Positions 11,752 through 24,856 of a DNA stretch of 64,000 bases are shown here, in pieces. Location: contig OY978528.1 in assembly GCA_963854835.1 (NCBI GenBank), positions 53,726,508 through 53,790,507 of the forward strand, given 5' to 3'. Source of the DNA: Megamerina dolium. Taxonomy: Eukaryota > Arthropoda > Insecta > Diptera > Megamerinidae. How positions within the stretch are numbered: position 1 is the stretch's first letter; every line of letters starts with the position of its first letter. The translations under genes and the position numbers were made by a program. The notes below the pieces were generated by a model. The model made no database searches, was not told the DNA's origin, and saw only the letters and a list, made by a program, of their open reading frames with translations.

Positions 11752-12320
11752 ATACTTACTTACTTACTTATGAGGCCATTACTGGCGAAAATCGATTTAA
11801 CCCGAATCAGTACTTGGTCTTTCCTCAGAAGGTTAGGTCTGCCTCTTCTGCGTCGTCCACCAACGGGTTCCGAATATAGCCCCTTCTTAGCCGGAGCGTG
11901 TTCTTCCATTCGCTCGAATTTTAATGCGCTTTACTATATCGATATCAGTATACATCTCATACAGCTCATGGTTATACCTTACTCGATACTCGCCACCAAC
12001 CCAAATTGATCCAAAAATCTTACGTAGGGTTGTTCTCTCGAAAACTCCGAGCATTCTCTCAGTTGAGGTGGAAGTTGTCAAAGCTTCCTCCTGATATATA
12101 CGTGCAGGCATGATGAAAGGCTTGTAGGATGTGGTTTTCATTTCTCGACTCAATTGGCTCAATTGCTTACTTAGCCCAAAATAACACCTATTAGCAAGAG
12201 TGATGCTGCGCAATATCTCCAGGCTGACGTCATCAGTGGTATTAAAGCTGCTTCCAAGATAGACAAAGTCCTACACTATTACAAAATCGTAGTTATCAAC
12301 AGTGACCTGCTGAAGAAGAC
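11752..12320 (-). mobile_element. 5'-truncated, internally deleted RTE copy (minus strand)
   Basis: Read on the minus strand it carries VTVDNYDF, DFVYLGSSFN, LANRCYFGLSKQL, MLGVFERTTLRKIFGS and GEYRVRYNHELYEMY. These are colinear with the end of the 58.6-61.7 kb element. The RLRWLGHVERM block is deleted so that KRIKI runs into sequence from beyond it, and part of the final 'NWRQLA' segment is also deleted. The 3' end still reads 'ttaaatcgattttcgccagtaatggcctcata' followed by (AGTA)n at 11752-11770. Stops and frame shifts make it a relic. Confidence 0.88.
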
Positions 12321-14884
12321 GATGTATATGCGTCTTTCTTCGCCGCCAACTATTCATTATTCATATCCATTTCCTTGCATGTACTCATATGATTCCTCTA
12401 CCATAAAACAACAAGATTTTTCAATGTGATATATCAAGCGTCGTTAATAATGTTATATCAGTTATCATTATCGCTATGTTGGTTGGTAATAATTTATAGC
12501 TGATCACATAAAAAGAAATTTATACATATACGATATATAAGTATTTGTTTGAATAAAAGTGGTTTTGGTAAACATTTTCTTCAAATAATTAGCAGCCCTA
12601 TTATAATTTATAATACAATACATATTTGAATAATACAAATTGCAAGTGTTGCACAAATATCATAAAAATTTATCATAAATTTCTATACACACATATAAAA
12701 TATTGCATCGTCGTCGTTGTCACACCTGTGAGGCAACAACAAATTAAATCACAAATATGGATATCGCAAAAGGTATATAATTTTACAATATTGAAATATG
12801 TGTCGTCTGTCTGCTATGTACATATAACATGACTTTTAAATTAGTCACAACAGCAACAAAAAATTGCAAATAAATTCGTCTGTCCATCGACCATTGGAAA
12901 CCTTTTAATTTTGCTCATATTACACTGATCGTACAACAACTTGGTAAATGGGAATATAAAAGTAGGCGCAAAAAAAAACGTGCTACGATGCTAAGAAGAG
13001 TTCCCAGCAAAACACAAACACACATACACTCAATATAATGCTAAGTAAAACACTTTAAATGCATCATAATTGATGAGTGATTTTCTTCAAAGATAGCAAT
13101 GGATGCGGCATCTAATGAAATGAATAAGAAGGCGTTGATCCTTTAACGTTTTGTTTCCTTTCTCTCTTTTGTTTTTTGCATGTGTGAGAGAGTGTATGTA
13201 TATGTGTGATAAATATACGTACACTTTTATATCTACTCGATCTATATGCGACGTATATATATGAAAATATATATATGATTTCTTGTAATCGCACAGTGAC
13301 AATGGCATAAATAAGCAACTTGATCGGTCAGTAGGTTCTTCGTTATTTTTACTCTTTCTGTGCTTATACGAGTATTGTGAAATGCATCATCAACAGAAAC
13401 AACAACAACAACAATATGCAAAATTAAATGAATGATAACTTTACATTTTTATTGCGATTTATTTATTGATAAAAAGCAGTTGGTATTGTTGTTGTTTATC
13501 TTATTGCCTGCTGTTGGTGTGCTGCTGCTTTCTTGGCAGAAAATAAATTAATTTTTAGTACTATGGTTTGGTTATTATTGCTAAGGTTGAATGGAAAAGA
13601 AAGATAATTATGAAAATGATATTACTTGTTGTTCTTGTTGTTCTTATTGTTGTTTCAATAGCTGCATTTTAATTTGACTACTCTGACCTGATTTCTGTCT
13701 CAAATAAAGAGGGGCTTTAAACTAATAAAGTCAGCTTATTAAAATTAATCCCTGAATTCTTTCACATCAAAGTTTCTGAAAATTTTTATACTCTCCTAAC
13801 AATTTATTATATGGAAAGCTTAACGTGGTCGCTTTTTTATAGAATCATCGAATTTTGTTTCACTTTTCTGGTACATGATTCTTTTTTTTATTTTGATTTA
13901 TTTTATTTTATTTTTTGCAGAGCATCTTCTGTGATTAACACTTGTTTATATTTCCTTTTGTGTTTATATATGTCTCATTCTCATCAGCAGTTGTTGTTGT
14001 TAATAGCATGTGTATGCAAATTTCTGAGTACATACCAAAATACAATATATTTGTATAAAGTACTCTACACGTCCCACTGCGACAGCTATCATTTTTTACT
14101 TCTCTCCTTTTTTTTTTTCATTGCTGATGCTTGTATTGAGTAGCATCAGCATCGAGTGCTTAAAAGGGTAGTTCATTTTTTGCTTCATTCGGTTTTGTAT
14201 TCATTGCAGCACGTATAAGAAAAATTAAATGCAATAGCAGCAGCACCATCCACAATATTTTGCATGTTTCTTTCTTTTATATATTGACATTATTTCTTTC
14301 GTTTTTATTGCTGTTGCATGGGTATTATTTGTTGGTTGATAACTTTATTCATTCACTCATTTCTATCATTTGAATGAGAGAGCAAAAAACAAAATTCAAG
14401 AATTTATGTCAATATTTTCTTCATATTGATGCACACGTTTGTACATATGCATAAGAGGACTATAATATATGCACCTCATACCTGTAGTGATGATGATGAG
14501 GATTTTTATAAAGCTCAAACCATATTCGGAAGACGTTTTTTGACATTGTCATTACATTCATTTAAACAACTTCTACAGATGAGAGAAATATATAAATCAT
14601 TATTTTTTCTGATTTTTCATAACACAGCTTGGCAATGCAGTTATATTTATATTTTCTGTACATGTAGCTTTCTTGCAGGTAAACCGCACAAAATTTTTAA
14701 AATATAATGTATAAGTCAATGTATTTACTTAGAACCGTGTAATAACATTTATGGTATTGCAAAAGCATCTTTAGTGCTGGTGTTTTTGTGAACGGGTTTC
14801 ACAAATACTTTTAGTGGTTCTGAAAAATAGTATTCTTAAAATTTCGACAGGTCTAACAAATTTCATATATATTTACTTATAGCA
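12321..14884. other. Unannotated AT-rich stretch
   Basis: No coding region is recognised. It contains (CAA)n near 13400 and (GTT)n near 13485. A near-ratchet splice sequence lies at 14660-14684 (pyrimidine-rich run, CAG at 14676-14678, then GTAAAC), noted only as an isolated match. Confidence 0.45.
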
Positions 14885-16180
14885 TTATCTGTATGATTAC
14901 TGCAAACCTTTATATAAAGGCATATATCTTTTACTTGCTAGAATCGTCATAGTAATAATTTGGATTATGATTACTTTCAATTGTATTTTAAGATGTTTGG
15001 TCATGATAACATCACATATTTAGCTATATATAATTAATAAATAGAAAATAAAAGATAAAAAATTTGTTCATTATAATTACTTTTGCTTATTAGAAATCAT
15101 AATCGAAATATCTTTGATAATGATTACTGTAAATCATAATCAAATATTTCCTATTACGATTACTTTAAATTGTAATTAAAAATTCGTAATTATAATTAAA
15201 TGTTATCGTAATAAAAATAATAAAAAAGTGTTGATAATGATTACATCAAATCGCAAGCGAAATAATTTTGATTATGCTTAGTTTAAAATGTAATAAAATA
15301 TTTTTTATTATGATTACTTTAAATCGTAATCAATAATTTTTAGTTTATGATAACTCAATATCATGGTATCGTAATACATTACATAATTACATAAAATTCT
15401 ATTTAAAAATTCTTTTATTACAATTACTCGAAAATGTAATCAAATTTATTTAACTATAATTACTTAAAATTCCACTAGAAATTATAATCGAAAGAATTTT
15501 GATCATGATTATTGTAAATTGTAATTTAAACATGTCTACTTCAAATCATACATAATAACATGGTATCTTAATAAATGATTGGTAATGATTACATTAAATT
15601 GTACTTAAAAACACCTTGTTTACTCAAAATATTCTATTGTTTCATTATAATTAAGTTAAATTGTAATCAAACTCATTAATGATTACATTACATTCAATAT
15701 GTTGTAATAACAAGTTGTTGATAATAATTACACAAAATTGTAATCAACAAGTTTCTAACTATCATCGATACATCGAAATTGTAATCAGAATTGTAACTGT
15801 AATTGTGGTTACTTCATATATCGTAATTATAACAACATATTTTATTATAATCTTTATCGAAAGAATTTGAATTATGATTACTTTGACGTCGTTATGGCAT
15901 CGAAATCAATTAAATATTTTCTTATGATTATTTTAAATTGTAATAAAAAATGTATTGTTATGATTACGTATATATCATGTAATCATAACATATATCATAA
16001 TATCAAGATTATAATCATGATTACATGAAATTCTAATCAAAACGGTTTTGATTATGATTACTCGAAATGGTAATCACCAAGTATTATGTTATGATTACTT
16101 CAAGTCATATTGCAATTTCCTATAATCTTCATATTTCCATTATTATGACGACAGTAATCACGAAAGTAATCAGTAATAGC
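14885..16180. repeat. 1.3-kb array of GATTAC/GTAATC palindromic units
   Basis: Roughly twenty copies of GATTAC or its complement GTAATC are packed in this interval, usually as 'gattatgattac' followed within 10-20 bp by 'gtaatc', so the units tend to be inverted pairs. Spacing is irregular and units are diverged, unlike a young satellite. At this base composition about one such hexamer would be expected by chance. A similar block lies at 49790-50165. The block could be a decayed tandem repeat, or a homotypic cluster of TAATC homeodomain-type sites. No open frame is relevant. Confidence 0.75.
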
Positions 16181-18894
16181 ACAGCTTTAAAATAAATATT
16201 GAAAATATGATTTATTCAGTTATTGGACAATCTTGCTGCCATTGTTACTACTACTGTTGCAGCTGCCACTAACTTTTGCAGCACATTACCCGGTAAATGC
16301 TTGTGGCTATATAATGGAAGCTTAGGTCATATAGAAAATAACCTTACTTACTAACATATACTCTCTGTGCAATCAACTAAGTATTATGGCATTAGCAGCA
16401 ATAGAATTTCTAATAAAATATTACCTTCATCAACGGTGGTGATGAAGATCATCATCATCATCATCATCATCATCAGCATTATTGTTTTACTTGCGTAGTT
16501 GTGTTTAGCGCTGTGTTCAATTGCTATTTAAACTTTGTACGACGCTGCTGCATGCACACTGCATAATGTAATGTAATGAAAACTTGTTTGCAATCATTTC
16601 ACCCAACTGCATTTACCTAGGGTCAAACTCTTCTATTATCTATTAATTTATAATGCGCAACGATCATTATTAATATCTTCATCATTATACTATGTATTAT
16701 CATTAATAATATTGTGGTACTGTGTGGAAATAGTTATTGCAAATAAACGATAAGAACTTTGCAAAAGAATGTATATGTTTAATAGACAGAAAAAAAAGAA
16801 GAAGAGATTGTTGCTGTGCATATTAAACAATAGCTTAATTTAAGTCATGCAATGTTGATAGTTGTTTGGATGTTTGTATGTATGTATTTTTAATTATAAT
16901 TGTTATATAGTGAGATTCGTAACACAGTACTGCGATTATGAAAATGTGTTATGAAACAATTTGTGAAAGAGTTCTGGAAACTTAATATACTTACTTTTTA
17001 ATTTTTGTGTATTTAAACTCTTTTTTTATTGGAATTTATAACAACATTTGGGCATTTTTCAATGTTTAGGTATTTTTTTTATTGTATTTTGTATTCATTT
17101 AATAATCTCATATACATACACAACTCTAATGCCATTGGCCTGTCATCACTCACCGACCAGCGACAAATAAATATTTGGATAAATGAATCCTTTTTGTAAA
17201 ATTACTTTTTACAACAATAAGTAAAGCTATGAATATGTAGAATATATGGTGAAGACTCATTGCATAAGTACACAACTAATATATGTACGTATTTATCGTA
17301 CATATATTTAGTTGGCAACAACAGACACACATAACTATTAAGAAGAACAATAGCAATATTACATTCATTTGATTAAAAACGTTTTGTTTTGGTTTCTTTT
17401 TATTTTTGTTTTGTTTTTTGTTCTGCTTAAAAAATACTAAGTACAGAAAAGAAACCCCTTTTTTATTTTACATAAACAACTCATAAATTTCACATATACA
17501 TATGCACGCAGCAATGTAATAATAACAACAAAACATTTATAACAATTTCATTGTATGGAAAATACAAAACTCGTCCTTTATTTGTTCATGTATAACTAAC
17601 TGTGTACGTATGCATGTGTGTGTGTATAATTTTGTTAATTGTAACTGGTACGAAGGGGTTATTTGTTGGAGCTATTGGGCTGGTATGCTCATGACGACTA
17701 TATAAATATGGTGATGATAATATAGATGTTACTGACGATGCTGTTTCTAATAATAATAATAATGTTTTGGTTTGTTTGCGGTTGCTTATATGTTAAAATG
17801 ACAATTGTTTGAAATAAAATTTATGTATGGACTCTCATTTTACTTCATCGTATCCACATACATATGTACTACGTACGACTCAATACGTACATATGTATAA
17901 CCTTTTGTTTGTGGTTTTATATAGATTATATGTAGATAGTAGATGTTAGCATTATTTTTACAAGATTAGCACTGTGGTTTATTTTTTGTAGATGTGAAAG
18001 GAAATTTTATCGGGTTTTTTGTTTTTCGCAGGAAGAGCATATTATATTGTGGTTTCAAATTTGCATACGCAGTTGTACATATAATCATAATGTCAACGGA
18101 ATTAAATATATCCATACATATTATCTGTACTAACTCAACGAGCCAAGAGACAGCTAAGCTTGAATGTATGGACTTGTACAAACATATTTCCTTTGTGGCT
18201 GCTATCACCAAGTTATTATTGTTTCTTTATTTTTTTTTTATGTATTATTGAAAACATATTTTATCTCATACTCGTACTTACCTCATTATTAAATTTTTTA
18301 TTTTTGCCATCTCTTTTACTCTTGCCCTATTCACGAATCATTAAACTAAATATTTTGTTGCCAAAGAGAAACAAAAATAAAATGTATATTCAAAATTTCA
18401 TATTGAAAGTTTGTTTAAATAGTTGATAGTTTTTATAAAAGATACATATAGAGATTGCTAACATTCTAGAATGTGTGCATGAGTGGATGAAATTTGAGTT
18501 TTTGTATGAGTGATGTAAATTATGAAAATATAAAATATTTCAAGTTGACGTATACAAAAATCAAAAACTTTAATAACTAAATAAACTAACTAAAATTGGG
18601 CATCCGACGAATTTTTAACTTTCACTAACTATAATAAAACACTATTCAAAAGTGTTGTGATTAAAAATTATATTCCTATTGTTGTTTGGCTATATGATAA
18701 GCACGTATCTATAAGCAATGCGCTGGTCAAAATTTATTATTCAAATATTGACCATTTTTGAACTAATGACAATTGTGTAACTAATTAATTGTTAAACTCT
18801 CGATTGCCATTCGTTAAGCATTGGATGCATGATAAATCTACAAATAAAGCGTTTGCAAAATCATAATTCATATACTGAACAATTTTTTAAAAGT
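16181..18894. other. Unannotated AT-rich stretch with (ATC)n
   Basis: It includes a perfect (ATC)9-type microsatellite at about 16448-16474 and (AAT)n near 17748. Open stretches around 17966-18426 are low in complexity and show no domain. No element ends are seen. Confidence 0.5.
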
Positions 18895-19100
18895 CAAATT
18901 CACAGTCATTAGTTAACTGATAACAATAGTTTAACTAACAATAGTTAATTCTCAATATTTAGTTAGCTATTAGTTAAAGATGCGAATGATATTGGTTACC
19001 CATTGACTAAGCAGTTAAAGCACTGTGACCATGAAGCATTATTTTAATCTTGGAACATTTTCTTAATTAACCAATGGTTAAACCAATGACTGTGAATTTG
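18895..19100. mobile_element. Short TIR element, CAAATTCACAGTCATT ends
   Basis: The left end (from 18895) and the reverse complement of the right end (from 19100) share CAAATTCACAGTCATT exactly, followed by a GTT-AAC-like segment, giving a TIR of 16-22 bp on a 206-bp body. The interior repeats self-complementary TTAACTAA/TTAGTTAA motifs. A related but diverged sequence lies at 46289-46560. No obvious target duplication is seen, so the superfamily is unassigned; it is a non-autonomous DNA element by structure. Confidence 0.65.
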
Positions 19101-19494
19101 GTGCGTAGAGATTCTAAACGATTTAAAAAAGCTGACAATTATAATTTCAGACGAGAATTTATTTATTTGGTCAGATGTTTGTGGAAATACTTGACACACG
19201 AAAGAAGCTCCGTAGATAGAAAAAAGTATTTATACAGTCAGTGCCACCTAAATAATCGGTGGTTTAAAGGCATCTGTTTGTCTGCAACTTGACAAATTCG
19301 CACGACAACTTATATAAACGTTAAGATATCTCGAGGGTATTTCGCATGAGTTACTTATTTATGGTTCAAGAACAGAAACATTTTTGAAAATGGGCATGAT
19401 TGCTTAACTTCCAGGTCCACACTGTGTAATACAATGAAACTAAACTGGTAAGCTTAAAAAATGTCAATACATTATAATCGTTCTGGTGAGTGCC
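19101..19494. other. Unannotated stretch
   Basis: A small hairpin is present near 19246-19265 (CCACC and GGTGG around a 9-nt loop). Nothing else is supported. Confidence 0.4.
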
Positions 19495-19890
19495 CCCATC
19501 ACCACTATTTAACGTAGCTCCCACTCGGAATTTTCTTTAACTTTAAACCGCCATAACTTACACATTGCTTTGGCTAAGATACTCCTATTTAACACAGAGA
19601 CTAATATTGGAAGCGAAAATAATTTCGCAAGAAATTGGCGAGCCATTACCAGGAGCCAAATTTGCCACATGATTACTGTTATAATGAAGAATAATTCTAT
19701 AAGAAATAGGTGCGCTATTCACGCACTATTTAATATGGCCCCCATACGGAGTTGTGGAATTTTGTTTAATATTAAGCCATCAAAAATTCTGTAGTATTTC
19801 GCCAAAGAAGAGGTTATTATGTACAATAACTTCACCAGACATTGTTTACCCATGGCCACTATTTAATGCAGCTTCCATACCAAGTCACTC
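19495..19890. repeat. Three diverged direct repeats, probable TE relic
   Basis: The block 'cactatttaa' plus four bases plus 'GCyyCC' occurs at about 19502-19530, 19722-19755 and 19855-19880. The first two are followed by similar 'ggaattttctttaactttaaaccgcc' and 'ggaattttgtttaatattaagccatc' tracts. These read as imperfect repeats of roughly 130-220 bp. Similar wording ('tagtagctcccatacaatg') appears near 57765, so this is likely a fragment of a dispersed element whose type I cannot name. Confidence 0.45.
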
Positions 19891-22800
19891 ATACAATTCG
19901 TTCAATGATGTTGCTACATACTCCTTGCAAATAACTGTGACACAACCATATATAGAAAGTAAATACACATATTTTAGAAGCCCTTTGTTTACACGTTTTT
20001 ACCCTCAAAATGTCTGCAATTTTGTGTTATTATATTTTTTTCTCACTGTACCCAAATGTGTTTTAACACTATTTTCTGTTTTTAATTTCACACAAACGAT
20101 TGCTTGCAGAAGGGAAAGAATATAATATATAAAACAATTATATAGAGTGTTTGGTACGTTTTTATAAATACATATGTATTTGTAAATTTCTATACGTACT
20201 GAAATCTGATACGTTTACATTCACCGACCGAAAAAAACACATTTTGGACTCACTTCAGACAAAACAAACGCAAACAAAACCACAACAAATGCAATGCAAT
20301 TCATTCTACCTTTTTCATACATTCTACATAGTAGTCGAATGTACGTACAACAGTACTCCTATATCTAAGTGCCATTAATATTTGATTTCTTACATGTCAC
20401 AGACAGTCAGTTAATGTGAACAAAAAAAAAAAAAATAAAAAAAAAAAAATGACTCAAAAGCTCAAAGCATATACACAAAATACTATATGTCCAAGTATGA
20501 TACTTGGATACATGCATATAAATACTTTTAATGTGTTGTTGCCGTTATTTTATTGTTATAGATACTATTATTGTGCTATTTGTGACAGATAAATATTATA
20601 GATTGTCGGCAACAGTCTCACTTGAATGCACACACACACACACGCAAAAGTACATATACATTATTGCAGGCGATAGTGCATCAAATAATTTTTCTATTGC
20701 ATATAGATGCGAATAACACATGCACACAAGCGCATCTTACCATGCACACATGTTTGTATGTGCTAAGGGATAAACTCATCTACCAGCAGACAATCACACA
20801 CACACACGCATAGTTAAATTCAAATTCTCTAGCTCATTCGAGCATAAGCAAACATTAACAGCGCCACAGCAGCCCCAGTAGCGACAACAAGAATCACACT
20901 TAAATGCACTTATCCTGTCTGAGCCTTATATATGAGTACGTATGTATTATGCATACCATACACGCGTGTAAGGGTAAGAGTGTATATACGTATCCAAACA
21001 GCACGTTGAAATTTCTGTACGTGCGTATTGTATTGCATATCTATCCCCTTGCTCTTATTTCTCCAATATTCACAGATGAGGTAACAACAGCAACAAGAGC
21101 CACAACAACAACAACAACAACAAGAACAATATGCAACATTTGAAAAGTATATGAAAATGTGCATTTAAGTATAGCCTTGAAAGTGTTGTAATGCGCGGTG
21201 TGTGAGCGTTTTCAGTAGTAGCAAGTGCTTGTGCAAGCAACAGAATCATGAATGAATGAATGAATGAATTAATTAATTTTTGCTTCTAACGACATTTTAA
21301 ACATTTCCTGTAATTGCATTGTAGACACTCATACACACATACACACTTATACCTTGTGTATCCTTGATGTTTTCATTATAAAAAAAAATTATAGGAAATC
21401 CATAAACACATTAAATGTTATATTTACGAATTAGAAGCACAAAAAATGCAATAGACACTGAAAATAAAAAGCAAATTAGTTAAAAAAGTGCAAAAACTTG
21501 AAGAAAACAGGCTTCGACTGCTAAAAGTATGCAATAAAAATGGGAAAAAAACTGAAATAATAAGTACATGAAATAAATTAAACAAAAAAGGATTCAATTG
21601 CAATATATTTACGCAAATATATGTTGTTATATTGTAGCACGAGTGCCATCACCACATGAGTGCATATACTGGTAGGTTCTACTGTCGTCTCTACATACGA
21701 ATATATATACAGTGTTGCATTGTAATTGCTGCAAATGCTAAGCTGTACTCATACTGCATTGCTGCACTGTTTTGTACGGTACTCTCTCCTATGACTTTAT
21801 TGTAGACGCTAGACGCTATTGGCGTCTAGAACACTGTTGCCACAGCTATTGCAGTCATTGCACTTTCAACAAGGCATCATCCGCGCCATCACCACCACCA
21901 TCAACATGAGGGCATAACGTTTGGTTGCACCAAAAGAAAAAGTTTCACATACAAAAACAAAAAAACATAGAAAACACAAAATTAACAGAAACAAAACGAA
22001 ATATATACGAAAAATAAACAAACAAGTAAACAAATTTTTTCTTTTTTTTTTTCTTTTATGCGCAACAACAACAACAACCAACATGTACTAACACCACACT
22101 AAAGCCTTTTTGACTTATGGCTAAAAAAAATAAGAGAAAAAGACTCGTCATTTTATATTTGGTTTACACTTTTTCTTTTACTTTTTTTTTTTTTGAATTT
22201 GTTTTACTGTTTTTTTTTTCTACAACGACAAAAACTCAAAAAAAGGAACAAAATGCAATGTTTTTTTTTTGTAGTTGTTTTTAATAAAACGTCATTCATT
22301 CATTCAGTCAGTCAGTCAGTATATTCAGCCACAATAGAGAAGTCATCCATGAAATCTTGCAAGTTGACTTAAAACAAATATACAACATATGCAGCATGTT
22401 GCAAATGAATGGATGCATATTTGAACTGCTCGAAAAAAGGATGGGTTTTAAAATATGTTCCTGCGTAAAATAGAATATACACCCAGTTTTAGTTCGATAG
22501 CTTAATAATTTCACTCTTGAAGTGTCAACACATTCATTTAACAACATACTTTTATGTTGGAGCTAGTCGTGGTGTTCATCCGATTTTGCCAATTTTCGAA
22601 CTCGTCCTTTCGTCGGTGAAAATAATTATCTGTCTTAAAGTAATTGTCTGTCATCTCAATCGCTCTTCAATTACAGCAGATTTTGTAAGAATAGAAAAAT
22701 ATGACTAAATCGACGCAGATTCTTATCCATATCTGTCACCTGTCGGAAGAACAGAACGTAACAAAACCGAATTTTTTAAAATTTCATTCAAAATGTAATT

Positions 22801-24164
22801 CCTTTGCTGCGAAAAAACCTTCAAAAGCGTTTGCACCAAATTTTTTTCCCAAAACAAAATTGCGACGTCTGGAAAAAATCTTATTCTAAACATTTGAATG
22901 GTTCTACTGTGCATATATATACTCATATATGACTGTATAATTTCCATTGGCTCCAACACCATAATTTGTATTTATAGTTGCATTTGTGAGCATTTTTATG
23001 TATGGTATTTTCTAGCAAATACTTGTACACAAATACAGCAATAAAATTTAACCACTCTCTCAAATGAATGTATGAGCCTACAAGTATTATATGTACGAGT
23101 ATTTACTAACTGTATAGTTGCCACCATTTACATATTAAAATTGTTATTTTTCAAAACTTCTATGTATTTGTACCACATTTAGAAATATGAGATTGAGATA
23201 ATAAGGGAAAGAAATCATTACAATTTTCCTTTACTACATGGCAACAAAAGTCACCTTGTACATATGTATGTATATATTTTCTATATGACTAAATATTGTG
23301 TATTTTGTGACGTTTCTATTCCTCCGTCTTTCCTTTTCCGTTAATTTTCTATTTACACAATCACACACTCACACATCCAAACGCACATAGTCACAGACAG
23401 TCATACACAGGCTTCCTTTATTCCATTCATTATTGTCGACTGGTAAAAACTGCATACTCAATGTCGTTTCCTACAGCCAGCTGTAGCAATGTTGCATTAA
23501 ACGTAAGACTGCACACATTAGAATTACGTCGTATGCAACAAATACCACATACGCTCTTATGCATTTACGTAAGTGCATACATCGACATGCATCAGTCTAA
23601 CACACTGTCTACCAAAATCCTTGTTATGTACGAGTATGTCTCCACACTCATGCCATTAAATCTTAGTATTCATCAGAGTTTAAATTCAATAGCACCAGCA
23701 CCAGCAGCAGAAACAACAGAACAGTGCAATTGCAGCATGTGCAGCATCCTTTAAGTATGCAATTATTATTATATTCTGTTGTTGTTTTGTCGTTGATGTT
23801 GTTGACAACTCTTCCATGTATGCGTGAGAATGTACTCATAAATGCATTAATGCATGCGTATATATATACTAGTATATGTTAGTATTGTTGTTGATACTGT
23901 TAATGATGATGATGATGATGAATATATTTTTGTTGTTTTATTCATCATAACAATTTTTATTGTTGTTTCTGAATTTTCATACAAATTAAATTTATAAGAA
24001 TATTCAACCGAAATGAGTTGTTGCGAAAGAAATATATTACACTAGAAGGCGAAGTGTGCAAAAAATAATAATCCGCCCAAATCTATGCCTGGTTTGCTTT
24101 TATTTCTCTAATTAAAAAGAAACTGAATTATTAAAGACATAAATTTAATTTTGAAATTCACTGG
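19891..24164. other. Unannotated AT-rich stretch rich in simple sequence
   Basis: It holds poly(A) near 20426-20450, (CA)n near 20630, (CAA)n near 21095-21125, (GAAT)n at 21249-21270, a CATT/CAGT run near 22297-22322 and (GAT)n near 23905. The interval 22480-22890 contains the TTTTAGTTCGATAGCTT word shared with 11069 and may be part of an unrecognised dispersed repeat. No coding region is supported. Confidence 0.45.
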
Positions 24165-24456
24165 GAAACTCAGCTGAAAGTGTTTGAGGCGTAGTCTGGC
24201 CATGGCCGGACATTCGCAAAGTATGTGGATTGATGTTTCATCCTCTTCCAGACAGAGTCTACACTCCGTGTCAAAGGATAGTCTCAATTTGTGGAGGTGG
24301 TATTTTAACTAGTTATGTCCTGAGAGATAGCCGGTTATTAGGCGTAGGTTTGTTCTGCTAAGACTAATTCTGTCAAAAGCTGCATTAAAGCTTATGAGAG
24401 CTTTCGCTTGGCGAAGACCCGTCGAATTTGTTCATTGTAGAAGGTATTTGTCGTGG

Positions 24457-24472
24457 TAATGTTTTTCTATCA
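24457..24472. repeat. Left target-site duplication of the SINE
   Basis: TAATGTTTTTCTATCA here is repeated exactly at 24841-24856, bracketing the SINE. A 16-bp perfect duplication indicates LINE-type target-primed insertion. Confidence 0.93.
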
Positions 24473-24840
24473 GTGTGCCGTAGCTCAGTGGTTAGTGTGT
24501 TCGCCTTCTGATCTGTAGGTCGTGGTTCAATACCCGGCTGATGCATAACAAATTTTATATCGAAAAGATTTTTCTTTCGAATGGTACCCACATGTCGGCA
24601 AGCAATTGGCAATTCTTCCGACAGTAACAACTTGCCATGAAAAAGCTTCTAAAAAAAAAAAGAACTCTGTGACAAAGCTCAGAAAAAGTGATGTCACAAG
24701 TGTTCTGCCGTTCGGAACCGGCTAAAATAAGTAGGTCCATTCTAATACTGTCCAATATTTAAGACGCACAACAGTAATAGAAGAGAAGCTCGGCCAATGA
24801 GCCCTTTGGGGCTTTAAGTGCCACATATTTATTTATTTAT
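24473..24840 (+). mobile_element. Complete tRNA-derived SINE (368 bp)
   Basis: The element lies exactly between the two 16-bp direct repeats. Its head is tRNA-like: an A-box TAGCTCAGTGG at 24481-24491 and a B-box GGTTCAATACC at 24524-24534, spaced as in a tRNA gene and serving as an internal RNA polymerase III promoter. The region around 'ggtcgtggttcaatacccggc' resembles a tRNA T-arm, but the parent tRNA is not clear. A ~240-bp unrelated body follows, with an A-run at 24651-24660, then a tail 'ggggctttaagtgccacata' and (TTTA)n. Related pieces lie at 7147-7250 and 36210-36364. It would depend on a LINE enzyme for movement. Confidence 0.88.
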
Positions 24841-24856
24841 TAATGTTTTTCTATCA
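24841..24856. repeat. Right target-site duplication of the SINE
   Basis: Exact second copy of the 16-bp word at 24457-24472. The LINE relic resumes immediately after it. Confidence 0.93.

Noticed and set aside
16448..16474. (ATC)n as a CRISPR-like repeat
   Set aside because: It is a simple trinucleotide microsatellite; no spaced repeats exist anywhere in the window.
24473..24545. Possible functional tRNA gene
   Set aside because: A- and B-boxes are present, but the acceptor and anticodon stems do not pair well and the sequence is the head of a SINE bounded by a TSD.
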